Below are positions 28,901 through 38,860 of a stretch of 64,000 nucleotides of DNA, piece after piece. This stretch comes from Diphasiastrum complanatum. Lineage: Eukaryota > Streptophyta > Lycopodiopsida > Lycopodiales > Lycopodiaceae. Where the stretch lies: the NCBI GenBank assembly GCA_029204225.1, contig CM055102.1, positions 47,088,870 to 47,152,869 of the forward strand, in the 5' to 3' direction. Every line of letters starts with the position of its first letter. Positions within the stretch are counted from its first letter, which is position 1. Made by a program: the position numbers and the translations under genes. Below the pieces are notes generated by a model that worked only from the letters and a program-made list of their open reading frames with translations, made no database searches and had not been told where the DNA came from.

Positions 28901-31900
28901 TTCTCCATATAGAACAAATGTTATCTGCCTGTACACAAACCAAAGCCGTCTCAATTTAAGCAAACTCAACATCCTTTACTGCAAATGAAAAGCTAGTGTT
29001 GAAAAGTTGGGAAATTTGTTAGCAGTTATCATACTTAAGAAATCTAAGCAGAAAGTTAAGACAATCATGGAACTAGACAAAACTCAACTATGAAGTGAGA
29101 TCGTGTTTGGCTGTCCACTGCCTCTATGAATGGCGCCATTTGCCAACCTGCAACCAACAAACAAAAGCTGTCATAGATTGAAGTTTCTTAGATACAATGA
29201 ATATTACTGACTAGTGATGCATAAATTTCACTTGAAGTCATCCATGTATTCAAACTTCAAAGATAATGAGTACAAACTTGCACAAAGAGCATTTTCAAAA
29301 ATACTAGTGTGAACTATTTCTTAGATACAACAAATATTACTGAAATTTCAAATGAACTCATCCATGATAATGAGTACTGAAGTAGATCTACAGTAGACTT
29401 ACTTCGAAGCTCGTCATCTGGGTTGCTCTTCTTTATATCCAGACATTTGGCCAGAACCAATGCTTGCTCAATAGTATTGAGCACTATACTGCCATCACCA
29501 ACTGCAGAATTATCTCGCCTTGTTTGAAGCTCACCTTGTTGCACTTCCTCAACCAGTTTCGGTTTCAAAAGAATCTCACTAACAGTCTTCGGGCTCTCCT
29601 GATTGCTTTCTACCCCCGAATAGTCCTGAATTCTATGTGAACCATTCTGAGAAATGGCCACTAAGACCATTTGTGCCTTTGGATCAATCTGGATGTATAG
29701 CATGGAAAAAATTTCAAGATAATGGTAGACATTATCACACCCCTTGCTTTAAAAAAAAAACACTATTACTACATCAAGATGACAACTAGCTTCTTATTTC
29801 GAAAATCATTCTCTCTCTCTTCCAATAAATTTTAAGGCAAATAAGACAGGAACATATAAGTACTCACTTGGTGTATGGTTCGAAATCCAAGAGCACCAAT
29901 AAGGTCAAGCTGCAAGCCACAATTGTATGCAGCACAATCAAACCCTTTTCTGTTACAGCAATCAGACGAAGTGTCAAGCTGATATGTACTCGTATCCATA
30001 TCTCTTGATTGATGTCAAAAGTTTCATAATAATTCGACAATAATGCATCCTTCTCCAACCAGTATAGATTATATTGTTGCTCAAAGAATTAAAATATAGT
30101 CTCTACCTTGCTAAATCTACACGGCCAAAAGCACTTTCAAAAAGACCATACTCCAGCTGAGCCGCAGCAGAAATTAAGCTTGCCTCTCCGTAGTGCAAAT
30201 TTTGTTCTGAATCAAACTCTTGCACTGTGGTTGGAGAGCCAAAAATTTTCAGCATTGAAGAAGATGCAGTAGTAAGTAGACTAAAGAGTGATGGTGATCG
30301 CTCTGCCAAAATTTGCTGATGCGCCATCAACGCTCTACAAATCCACCATGTTTGAGTCACAGGATCACTCTTTTCATTCAAGTCATGCAAGTAGGTCCCT
30401 TCTGTTTGGCGAATAAGCAGAATTTTTGCCAGTATGAGATACTGCACCCATTGTAAAGGATCTATCACTATTCTCAAATATATATATAACCTCTCGACCC
30501 TCATATCAACTTGAGTCATACACTTTTGGCCAATTGAACATTCGCAGACCATGGCAAAGAAAACTGATCGAGACCTTTTAAATCAGTATAAAAGTTTCCA
30601 GGAAAACTTCCAAGATCAAGAAAAAACTGAGAGCAGAATGATAGTTACGCACTATTAAAAATTTGTTGATGATTTGAAAAATGATCTTTATAACATATCC
30701 ATAGCATCACAGTCACCAAAAGACTGTAACATGACTCCTATATCATCTTCGGTGATTTATTTCTTTCTTGTTTCCACATGATTATCTCAAAATGCAATAA
30801 GTACATAACAAATGTTCAACTGTAACGAGTTGAAAAAGATCTATGCAGATATGAGGTGGTAAGAGGTGTAAGATTGGATACATGTGCAATTACAAGCTAC
30901 TTTGATCAACTAATTTAGTAGAATAAGCCTTGACATAAAAGCAGGAAAGTAATCTTAAGGTTACAAAGACGTCAATCAAGACAATGAACGAAATAGATGT
31001 ATATCGGTGAATGTGCACGCATACTCAAATAATGTGCTTTTGGTAATCCAAATGTCAACTCCCTATTCAACTTTGATAACATCGTGGAAGAGCTCAAGGA
31101 GCTCACAGCTTGTAGAGAGAAAAAGGAAACTTACTAACTCCTCCATCGACATTTTCCTTAAGAAATAGGAACCATTTCATCTTCATTACTGAAACCTTCA
31201 AGTGATTACAACCTCACACATCTAGGAATAACAAACTGGTACAGGAACTCACTAGCTGACATGGAATTACTCTTGGTCAAACTTTGAGTGCATATCAATA
31301 CCTGTTATGGACCAGATCCTTTGCTGCACTCTTCAGCATACTACCATAGTCATTTGTCTACATTTTATAATCTAGATTAGCCCTGCTATCTTAGTACCCT
31401 GCTGGTACAGCATACAACCATTCGTAATTGCTGGCTGGAATCTGCAAGCCATATCTCTGTTCCAGGACACCTAAAAAACTAACTATTACAGTCACATCCT
31501 TGTCTATGCCCTTATCACAAGGTACATTTCTTATTTCAGCCTTGACAAAAGGTTATGCGATAGAACAATGGATAGGGCTTGCTAACCTTCAGGTTTACTT
31601 AACAAGTATTACATCAGTAATATAAAGAAGATATACTTGGAAGCTATACACATGGAACAGCCTGCACTTGCTAGAAAATCCATCAAGACACACAAACCTT
31701 CTATTTAAGAATGCTTTAAGCATGGACTGAGAAAAGTTACATATGCTCCTCAACCTTCTAGGTAGTTTACATAGATGAGAGTGAGGACAGGATGACTGCA
31801 CGTCACGTCAGAACCTTGTCTACATTATGGCTGCAACTTGAGGTCACTACTTTGAGTTGTGTCAATAGTAACTAGTTATAAGTTTGATATTGCTTGTATT

Positions 31901-34900
31901 ATATATGCAAACCCAAGCGTATTATATCTGCAAAGCACACTCAGTTTTCCAACACTGTTTCCTCTGTGGGCAAATCCCATGGTTATACCTCTTATTGTTA
32001 TCATAGTTTCCAACAAACACATTTGCTTTAGAATCCAAAATTGCAACAAATGCGTCTGCAAAATCATTGCAAATATCAACATTTACAGTAGGAACTTTGT
32101 GCAAATTATTAACTATAATTGAAATACCTATAAAAAGTTAAAATTAGCCTTAAAATTTCCATCTTAATGAACAGTGAACTTGAGAGTTTGTCCATCAAAA
32201 TTGTTAACGTTTATGCAAGCTCAACATTTGATAGTTGCATACATTTGTTGCCAACAATGATCTTTATACATAATCAACATAGCGTCTATGATAGTGCAAA
32301 CTTCAACCTTCAAAACATGTTACTTGTTCAAAAGCCTTTTCTGACAATTTCAAATACTCAAAATCGTTTTATCAATGTAACTTCTTCCCTCATAGTTTTG
32401 ATCACTTTCCCCCTCACTTCCACATGCAAGTGGGTTCTTTGCAGGACGCTATCATGAGCGTCTTTATCAGGGATGCTCTTGCAGTGTTACTTCGCAATAG
32501 GGCATGAAAACCGGCAAATTATTGATTGCAGAATGATCTCTGCATGAAGTCAATATTGAGATAATCATTTGATGTCTATCTCATTGTTGTACGGACAATC
32601 TTGCATGGATCCATTCATGACTGCAAATGCTTGTGCTCAATTTTGATCACTACACAATTCTGTACCTGTTTAAACTTGGTATCAATTTTCAGCCCACAAG
32701 CCCTCTGTCCATATAAATGTACCAAACTGCCCATCGATGGTAGAGTAGTTGCTGGCATGTCCTTGAGCCAATAACTTCAAAACCTTCTAAAAGGTAACAA
32801 AGAAGTATATAGTGTTTTTTTTAGCTTCAGACTTTCTTTTGATACAGCAAAGGTTATGAAGAGTAGTGAATGCTTGGAGTGACTAAACCAAACTAGCAAA
32901 CAAGGAGGTTACAGAATTGGATCGTGGATAAAGAAACAAAGATAACCAACAAAATGCTCAAGGAGCAATGAAATCTGGAATATTGACACTCATGATAGTA
33001 GAAAGCAATTGCACTTTTAACACCAGACTTATGTCCCTCACATCAAAATGGAGAGAAGCACCTGTGGCAACCAGCATTTTCCCAATATGTCGCAACCATC
33101 AACCATAAGCTGCTGTCGAGCCCAAATATCCCATGCTTCTTCTTCCAAATAGCCTTTAGGGCTGGCCTTCCATACAACTTGTGCAGGAAACACAGAACCC
33201 TTAATCCGAGGCCTACATAACAAGATATTAGAAATTGATAATAGAACTCTGCAAGCTTTCAATCTGTTGCTTAAATCATATGACTGCCTGTTGTGTTCCA
33301 AAAAGTCTATTTTCAATCTCTTAACAACATACATTTTCACATGCTGAGTATATCCCTGCACTACATCACTTTCTTAAGTGTCACTGCTTGAATGTTTTAA
33401 GATTCACAGCAAAGAAATCCAAGAAGCTTAAACTTGGTCCACTGTACTCTGACGATAATCAATCACATATTTGACACTTGAACTTGAGGGTAAACTGACT
33501 CTAAATCATTTAAACTTTTAAGTCCTCCATCAAGGTCGAAATTTTTAGTATGTTAGAATGGTTAGACTATGCAGATAGTCACACCGTGTTCTGAAATGTA
33601 CTGTGTTCCAAACCAGTTCTAAAATTCAATCAGTGTTCTGATTCAAAAATTGTACAACACGTGTTTTGTTTTGCCCCCACTTTAATTTTGGTTCATTATT
33701 GGGGAGGTAAGAAAAATGTGGTTTTCAAACACTTTGGCAAGGAAGAACGTTACAAGCCCTATTAACAGCAATTATTCTCCCATTGGCAAGCATATAGTTG
33801 GTAAAGATTCATCCTACTCTTAGTTGCAACGAAACCCCTTCACCCATCAAAGAATGGAATCCAGCATTTTGTAAGGAAAACACCTCTGTGGCAAAACTCC
33901 GAAATGTGGGAGCATTCTGAGTCTTTTTTCCTTATTTTTTACCTGCATCTCAGGACCCAAGCACTAATTCCCAAACTGGTTCAAAGAAGTAGAAGACACA
34001 GAGCTTTTTCGAAAGAGAAACTTGAAGGGAGGAATTTTTTGAGAGATTGTTTAAATCAGTAATAATGAGATCTTGTGACCGGGGATTTAATTTAGTATTG
34101 CCAAGCTAAGTATTCCAAGAAAGCTTACACAATGTCACTACGTCCAGTCGCTTGAATTCGAACCGTACCTTCAAGTGGAACTATAGGCCTTAAGAACCAC
34201 ACAAAATTCAAATACATGGTACATGCCATTTCAACTTGCACTCTACTACAAAATTGTCATAGTAGCTTGATTTTGGTTCCGAGTCTGAGACTGCCGATAG
34301 CACCTTGAAAAAGTAACTCTATGAAGAGTGATCACAGCCACTGATCTTCCCAACATAAAGACAACATACACCACACACTGCTATAATGGGGGAAGAGAGA
34401 TTTAGCAGTGAACATAGATTGTTGTAAAATCACAATAACCTACTGCAGCCTCCCTCCGCGACTACTAGAATCATGTTCATATAATTCTTCACGCTGAGTG
34501 AAAGTGATTTTCATTTGGGTGTTGCTTCAAACATTTTCAACAGCTAAACATATATCTTCACAAGTAGCCTTCATGTTGTTTTTCAGGCTTCAGCAGACTG
34601 ATTTTTGCTGAAATCCATGCACAAGCTTCCACACAAACCATCAACAGACTAATTTAACTATGTTTCCATGTAGGTCAACAACAGGAAGTGCACAAGTCTG
34701 CAAAAAACTTTCATCGTCGGCTAAGCCGGGATTCTTCAAGACCATGTCCTTATGCCATTGAAGTTGGTAGTACCTTTGTTGTTATTTCTAATATATGTTT
34801 GCTCTATCATATGTAGATTTTCAAATGATTCCCACCCTCTCTGGCCATTGACAGGATCACTGAAATAAGGAGCTAAAAGAATAACCAAATAAACGTAAAA

Positions 34901-37900
34901 TCACAATGAATTATGAAGAGATCAATTGTATAAGGGAAGCAAGGGTCGCATTTCCCATACACAACCACTATACTAAGAATGAAAAAATATGGAATATCAT
35001 CATAATAGGTGTAGGCCACAAGCTAATGAAGGAGGAAAGCATAAAGAACTTCTATCCATGGTTATTGATCAAATGCTTCATGAGGTGTAAAGCTTAATTG
35101 ATAATTTTGCAGGTCATAACCTGATTGTGGTGCATGCAAAATATGACTCCTATTGGGACATTCTCATACCATGTCATGCCTTGCTGGATTGTGCAATACA
35201 CCACTTGTGTAAAGAAAACTTGTGGTGCATGCAAAATATGACTCCTATTGGGACATTCTCATACCATGTCATGCCTTGCTGGATTGTGCAATACACCACT
35301 TGTGTAAAGAAAACTTGTGGGAGAAACATTTGAAAAAGTTGGAAACTAAGTGAATTGTAAAATGCATTTCCTTGATCCGGAAAAAACGCGTAATTGTTGT
35401 ACCTTCGAGGCTTCCAATTGTGCATGCCAAAAGGAAATAGTGATTAGGAACGAATCCCCATAAGTTAAAAAAGATGATACAAGTAGCATTGTCTATCATC
35501 TATCATCCTTTAAACAACTCACATGGAAGACTGGATGGACTTTGATTCCTTGCGGAAGATCTAGCTAATAGGCATTTCCGATTGAATTTGTTTATGATAC
35601 TTGGAATCTCATGTATCCTGTGATCTCTTCCATGAATTCCAGACGCTTGGTGCACTTCTTGTCCTTGGTAAGGTAGAAGGACTTATGGATGCCCGTTAAC
35701 CAAAACTACTTGATCCAGGTCTGAAATCTTGTTGGCCATGTAAGGTATTACAATACATCATTGTAGGACTCGCTTGAGCGCCTCAACCATGTAGCCTCAT
35801 GGGCTGCTCTCATAGTCACATTGTATTTAGCTTTTGTCGAAGACAATGCTATCATAGGTTGTTTCTTGCTGCACCAAGAAACTGTTCTAGAACCCAGGTG
35901 AAATGAATAACTTGTTGTCGATCTACGATCATCCTTAACTCTACCCAATTTGCATTAGAGTAACCTTCCATTTGAAGGTTTCCATCATCTGTGTAACCAA
36001 TGCCATATGTAGAATTTTCTTTTACATACCTCAGAATCCGCTTGGCTAATTTCCAATGTGCCTTTGTAGGTTTACTCATAAACTGACTTGCAACACATAG
36101 TTACCAGGAAACTTGTTCCCTCTCCTTGTGAATGCGTCCCCACGTTCCTTGACACAAGGAACTTCTGGGTAGTGGGAACTCATTCATGCGCTCCCAAACA
36201 CAAGGAAAAATGTTTTCATTTAGTTTGCATTTTGGCCTTTGGAATTGTGTAAGTTCATGTATATATACCTTTAATTTGAATGTGTGAACTATGAAGTTGT
36301 TCAAAAAAATTTAAACATTCTATTCTTTTATCATTATATATTCTGAAATGATCACATGGCACTTCCACGTTGCCACTTTCTTGAAAATGTTCCTGTTCCG
36401 AAGGGTCCATACGTTCCCTTTTTCTCATTCCTTGGCAATGATGTTGCAATGCCAATTGCATGTGCAATGTTTGGTCTAGTATTTCTACGATATATCGAGT
36501 TGCCCACCAATTGTTGCTATAGTGTTTTGTCCACAAAGGGTGTCCCGTTAGCCATGGATGGCTTATTACTTGCATCTATGGGAGTGGCTCTAGGCCTTCA
36601 AAATAGGATGACAACACTCTAACTGAATCTCAATTATCTATCAAACCATAAATTAGGAAGCACTTTGTATGGCGAATTGGACAGAGAGAGAATGAAGTTG
36701 GCAAAATCATCTTGCAATGAGTAATTCATGACAACTGTAGACCTAATTGAGTAGGGTCGGAATGATGTGTGAGCTATGGACATAAATAATTGATAGGGGA
36801 AACACAAGGGGTGACATATGAGACAATAATTGGTGCAGTAGGTGATAAACATCAATAAACAAGTTAAGACCTAATTGGGACTATGAAGCCATAGTAATCA
36901 ATCAGTAAACCCTTTCAACAAGAAGGATGATATGGACAAGCACATGACCAGTGAAAAGGAGCCAGCCACCTTTTATGTGAATGATACTCCACGTGATTCA
37001 TGAATTGAATGCCTACATACAAGAGGGAGAGGTGTACTTAATGTGATAGCAAACTATGATTGTTCCTCGTTATCTAAGATACTCAAGTGATAGAGACTGT
37101 TATTAAGATGAAGAAAATGAACCTTCTCGAGAGAGTATTTCTTACTCTCTATAAGCTAGGAAGGTAAACTAAAAAGAAAATGAAAAGAAACAGTTGTTGC
37201 TCACATGATATAGAGGTGAGGGGGAAAGATAGACCCTACTTGACAAGTGAGTCACGTAGAGCAATCAATTAACATGTTTAGTTCCTATGATTGAAACTAT
37301 CTACCAAAACCACACTAGTATTCAGTTGATCGCCCAAATGTGCTATTGATGCAAATGCCAAGCAAATACTAGTAGCTATTCAGGCAGGACTAGAATCTTG
37401 CCCCTTGCTATATAGATTGATATTCATTGTTTAAACTTTTTGCAACACTGTGAAAAATAACAATGTCCGACTGTTATGCGAGTAAATTGCCCTAAACCAG
37501 GGTGTCCTGGGATGCAAAGACATCGATAGTAAGAGGTCCTAAAATGTAAGGAAAATTCTTCTTATGCATTTCAGAAGTCTTCTTATCTACTATCTGAAGC
37601 AAGTGTATTTCAAATTCTCCCATGCACATAACTTCTTTGATAGGGGATAGCAATTTCGTACTTATGCTTATGGAGGTGATCCAGAATAAAACAAAAAGGC
37701 CACATTAAGTTCGTAACATGAGTTTACCCAGTGACGTTAGCTTGCATGAAGATAAATAGAGACGCTACCCCAGCGGCCAATGCTAAAAGCTTTCGAGCTA
37801 ATAGGTCGTCCTCATCCGACTTTGCTGTTCCACGTAAAAACTGTACAATATTCGCTTCCAGCTTATTGAAGTATTGTTTTGCCATCTTGCTTGTATCGGT

Positions 37901-38182
37901 TTCGCGCCCTGAATCAGCATCAAATTTGCCGAAAAGATTCACCACAGGTTGAGAAGCCAATGCGTCCACATACAAACCCTTCTCTATATATTCCACTACT
38001 TCACAGATGCCTGCCTCTGAACCTAGGTTGCTGTCTGCTAATGCCACATAAGGATTCGTGCAAGGGGACAGAGAGGCTTCGTACAGCAACGGATCGGAGA
38101 GGGAGCATCTGAGCAGACGAAGCTCCACCTGCTTCAAGGAGTGCACCTGCTTCAAGCCACTCCTGGTGCGAGCACTCGCCAT
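4904..38182 (-). CDS. TTC27: TPR protein, plant TTC27/Emw1 homolog (20 coding exons)
   Basis: Rebuilt from the sequence with GT-AG junctions. Coding exons in order: 38182-37728, 33212-33062, 30441-30107, 29949-29868, 29688-29403, 29147-29089, 28780-28691, 28377-28286, 20143-20045, 17128-17051, 16847-16763, 16540-16482, 16378-16309, 14376-14285, 12938-12876, 12741-12675, 11664-11239, 10536-10417, 8091-7939, 4987-4904 (TGA). All phases join and the total is 2946 nt, about 981 residues. Residues 1-200 hold the helical N-terminus ([12 protein letters not shown] near 180). The TPR region spans about 520-735, with [76 protein letters not shown] and [21 protein letters not shown]. The C-terminus has [16 protein letters not shown] and LRNTIKQ. 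The family is conserved from yeast Emw1 to human TTC27; yeast Emw1 is linked to cell-wall integrity. The molecular role in plants is not visible here. The start at 38182 was chosen because ATG opens [10 protein letters not shown]; an in-frame ATG further upstream is possible. The exon 6/7 junction (29089/28780, donor GTTGAG) is the least certain. No stop or frameshift is seen, so the gene looks functional despite introns of up to 8.1 kb. Confidence 0.93.
5037..5067. repeat. (CA)n(CG)n microsatellite
   Basis: A run of CACACACA continues into CGCGCGCG and then GTGCACA, about 30 bp in all. Alternating purine-pyrimidine sequence of this kind can adopt Z-DNA form; that is general knowledge, not shown here. 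Confidence 0.7.
6020..7095 (-). mobile_element. Degenerate Ty1/copia fragment (integrase-RT linker and RT start)
   Basis: On the minus strand the frame at 6898-6560 reads from the variable linker into the RT entry region ([32 protein letters not shown]). Past it, frames continue with [13 protein letters not shown], then [19 protein letters not shown] in broken frames. Stops and shifts make it a relic. It is interrupted by a SINE between the Lys-His of SIVKH and its duplicated copy. It lies wholly inside intron 19, in the same orientation as the host gene. Confidence 0.8.
6395..6478 (-). mobile_element. tRNA-like SINE copy 1 (84 bp) with 15-bp target duplication
   Basis: The minus strand shows an A-box-like GGCATAGTTGG and a B-box-like GGTTCAAGCC about 35 bp later, the order of a tRNA-type Pol III promoter. 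The insert is bounded on both sides by the same 15 bases, TTGTGCTTAACAATG, at 6380-6394 and 6479-6493. Removing insert plus one copy restores the copia RT motif. A second copy at 38433-38518 is nearly identical. There is no long body or A-tail, so it is unusually short for a SINE. Confidence 0.82.
7105..7490 (-). mobile_element. Second degenerate copia RT fragment
   Basis: Minus-strand frames show the middle of a copia RT in pieces: [23 protein letters not shown], and a decayed YVDD region ([11 protein letters not shown]). This RT part lies at higher coordinates than the RT start of the neighbouring fragment, so the two pieces come from different insertions. There are multiple stops. Confidence 0.7.
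8092..10416 (-). other. Intron 18 of the TTC27 homolog
   Basis: Bounded by the VRALQ donor (GTTTTC) and the acceptor before [11 protein letters not shown]. No transposon protein is recognised. One old tandem duplication is present (9599-9760); short frames at 9870-10275 on either strand show no known domain. Confidence 0.8.
9599..9760. repeat. Tandem duplication, two units of 87 bp
   Basis: Unit 1 begins GTCCATAGAATTGGGCAC at 9599 and unit 2 begins the same way at 9686. Both continue through CTTGACTCA-AGGTCAATGCA, CCTTTATAAA-ATT and AAAGCATGCCTT with scattered differences. It produces a repeated peptide on the minus strand that looks exon-like, but the TTC27 frame does not use it. Confidence 0.8.
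10537..11238 (-). other. Intron 17 of the TTC27 homolog
   Basis: It starts with the donor GTAAGC after LLGQ and ends at the AG before [10 protein letters not shown]. Apart from AT-rich sequence and an A10 run near 10848, nothing is recognised in it. Confidence 0.85.
11665..12674 (-). other. Intron 16 of the TTC27 homolog
   Basis: It runs from the GTGAGG donor after IGNYLQ to the AG before AATAIEKVL. No repeat or open frame of note was seen. Confidence 0.85.
12939..14284 (-). other. Intron 14 of the TTC27 homolog
   Basis: The donor GTATGT splits the codon after WNNIAA and the acceptor is AG before AACATGCAC. No recognisable element was seen. Confidence 0.85.
14377..16308 (-). other. Intron 13 of the TTC27 homolog
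   Basis: It runs from GTAAGT after GSAALK to the AG before AKEYDKAL. It is AT-rich. Short frames at 15342-15524 and 16061-16264 show no known motif. Confidence 0.85.
17129..20044 (-). other. Intron 9 of the TTC27 homolog
   Basis: Between the exon ending WDNLIDCY (GTAGGT donor) and the exon starting [10 protein letters not shown]. It holds a possible tRNA-derived element near 17410-17490 and otherwise only short unsupported frames. Confidence 0.8.
17410..17490 (+). mobile_element. Possible second tRNA-derived SINE type
   Basis: The plus strand has an A-box-like GGCATGTTTGTTAG followed about 35 bp later by a B-box-like GAGTTCAATTCC. The spacing fits a tRNA-type promoter. No target duplication could be fixed, and it does not match the other SINE pair, so it remains a candidate. 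Confidence 0.35.
20551..20574. repeat. Perfect 24-bp palindrome in CATGCA-rich DNA
   Basis: The stretch is its own reverse complement: CCCCCATGCA, CATG, TGCATGGGGG as arms and centre. A second small hairpin (CTTGGCA...TGCCAAG) lies at about 20646-20665. CATGCA/GCATGC words recur over 20.5-21.2 kb. Confidence 0.8.
22346..22446. repeat. Tandem duplication, two units of 51 bp
   Basis: Units begin TTGCAAGGAGGAG at 22346 and 22397 and share TATGTCAT-AAA and TTCCTA or CTCCTA further on. Several differences show it is not recent. Confidence 0.65.
22610..23240 (+). mobile_element. LINE (non-LTR retrotransposon) C-terminal fragment
   Basis: Plus-strand frames, broken by shifts, show the tail of a LINE ORF2: [24 protein letters not shown], then a cysteine/histidine block with [17 protein letters not shown]. 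The CPxYxxIRxRY tail is typical of one LINE group also found in algae, bryophytes, ferns and animals (family knowledge, not searched). The RT core is missing. It lies antisense to the host gene. Confidence 0.65.
23260..26250 (-). mobile_element. Decayed Ty1/copia gag-pol body
   Basis: Read on the minus strand from high to low coordinates. Gag is at about 26.2-25.6 kb ([35 protein letters not shown]). A zinc-knuckle-like CGNYGHFTF follows near 25.59 kb. The gag-pre-integrase block is at 25173-24844 ([20 protein letters not shown], then [11 protein letters not shown]). Integrase end and linker are at 24575-24268 ([38 protein letters not shown]). RT start is at 23.5-23.3 kb ([10 protein letters not shown]-like). 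Stops and frameshifts throughout show it is dead. No LTRs were found at either end. Confidence 0.85.
26820..27080 (+). mobile_element. LINE reverse transcriptase fragment with YADD
   Basis: A frame at 26886-27089 reads [20 protein letters not shown] and continues to a FCTRW block; the preceding residues [18 protein letters not shown] are in another frame. YADD and the following text are typical of non-LTR RT motif C, not of copia (YVDD). A frameshift just before YADD shows it is a relic. Its order relative to the LINE tail at 22.6 kb is reversed, so the two are separate insertions. Confidence 0.75.
27964..28200 (-). mobile_element. Ty3/gypsy pol scrap
   Basis: The minus-strand frame has [20 protein letters not shown], the conserved segment between protease and RT in Ty3/gypsy elements (DVFPxELPxGLPPxR). 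The frame ends in a stop soon after. It starts only about 90 bp from exon 8 of the TTC27 homolog. Confidence 0.7.
30442..33061 (-). other. Intron 2 of the TTC27 homolog
   Basis: It starts GTGCTT after GKCWLPQ and ends with the AG before [12 protein letters not shown]. No transposon protein or clear repeat was seen. Confidence 0.85.
35125..35320. repeat. Perfect tandem duplication, two 95-bp units
   Basis: Unit 1 (35125-35219) and unit 2 (35220-35314) begin TTGTGGTGCATGCAAAATAT and end GTAAAGAAAAC. I see no difference between them, and six bases of a third unit follow. Identity implies a recent event or assembly duplication. Confidence 0.92.
35748..36079 (-). mobile_element. Copia RNase H fragment
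   Basis: Two overlapping minus-strand frames together give the copia RNase H region: [18 protein letters not shown], then GYSNANW, then [20 protein letters not shown] and EATWLRR. A single frameshift near 35.9 kb separates them. It sits inside intron 1 in host-gene orientation. Confidence 0.85.
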
Positions 38183-38432
38183 CTCCTTCTCTCTCTCTTT
38201 CTCGCGATAATTCTGCTCTCTGTCTCCCCGAAACAAAAAATTGTCCGTTGCGTACTCGCGATTGCACGCACCATTTGCACTTACCAGGTTTCAGGGTTTA
38301 ATAACTACTTTAGAACAATCCAGGCGTCTTGGCCTTCATGGCCCCTTTCCATGTGACCCTGTCTTCACCCGTGATTATGAGGTTCAAGAACAATCTAGCC
38401 TTTCCATGTGACCTGTTCACCCATGGAAAATG
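38183..38432 (-). promoter_or_regulatory. 5' flank of the TTC27 homolog
   Basis: Immediately upstream of the ATG the minus strand is purine-rich (GAGAAAGAGAGAGAAGGAG), as in many plant 5' UTRs, with an AAACCCTGAAACC telo-box-like motif near 38.29 kb. No clear TATA box was seen. The start of transcription cannot be set from sequence alone. Confidence 0.45.
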
Positions 38433-38518
38433 CTTCTTGGTTTCCAAGGGGAGGCTCGAACCTGGGACCAAAGAAACTTTGGATGCCAAGCTAACCAGTT
38501 GAGCCAACCCCGTTGGGT
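38433..38518 (-). mobile_element. tRNA-like SINE copy 2 (86 bp) with 14-bp target duplication
   Basis: The minus strand has A-box-like TGGCTCAACTGG and B-box-like GGTTCGAGCC. The element is flanked by ACCCATGGAAAATG at 38419-38432 and 38519-38532. It differs from the copy at 6395-6478 at only a few bases. Its ends CCAAcGGGG and CCCCtTGG can pair like a tRNA acceptor stem. It lies about 250 bp upstream of the TTC27-homolog start codon. Confidence 0.85.
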
Positions 38519-38836
38519 ACCCATGGAAAATGAAGTCAATTAGAAGAAGGGGTCAATCTATCCCGGGTGAATGGGTTAAAAAAATAAAGTTTTAGGTGTT
38601 GGAGACAACAAGTCACGCATTCACCAAGGAAGTGTGTGACACATTTCTTGAGTGAATAGGTGACATGGAAAGATGCCCTAAGGTGTTGGTAACAGATATT
38701 TGGTGAGCTTCGAAGAAAAAGCCCTCTGATAAGTGCCACACATGGCATAATGGCTAGGGTATGTCCCATTGTAAATCGTTAAGAGCTGCCAAGGTCACTC
38801 TCCAAAGTTTTTGTCATGAAATAAGACTTCTCATAG

Positions 38837-38860
38837 TTTAGGGTTTAGGATTTAGGGTTT
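38837..38860. repeat. Interstitial telomere-like motif (TTTAGGG)
   Basis: Three near-consecutive TTTAGGG-type units, the middle one altered to TTTAGGA. On the minus strand this reads AAACCCTA, the telo-box found in many plant promoters of growth and translation genes. It is about 650 bp upstream of the TTC27-homolog start codon. Confidence 0.6.

Larger units (their letters stand above)
33213..37727 (-). other. Intron 1 of the TTC27 homolog
   Basis: Donor GTAAAC follows the FMQANVT exon; acceptor AG precedes CCTCGG, giving [10 protein letters not shown]. It contains a perfect 95-bp tandem duplication and a copia RNase H scrap. The remainder (33.2-35.1 and 36.1-37.7 kb) shows nothing recognisable. 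Confidence 0.85.

Noticed and set aside
36255-36622. Overlapping frames of about 90-105 codons on both strands
   Set aside because: Neither has a recognisable domain, and they lie inside intron 1.
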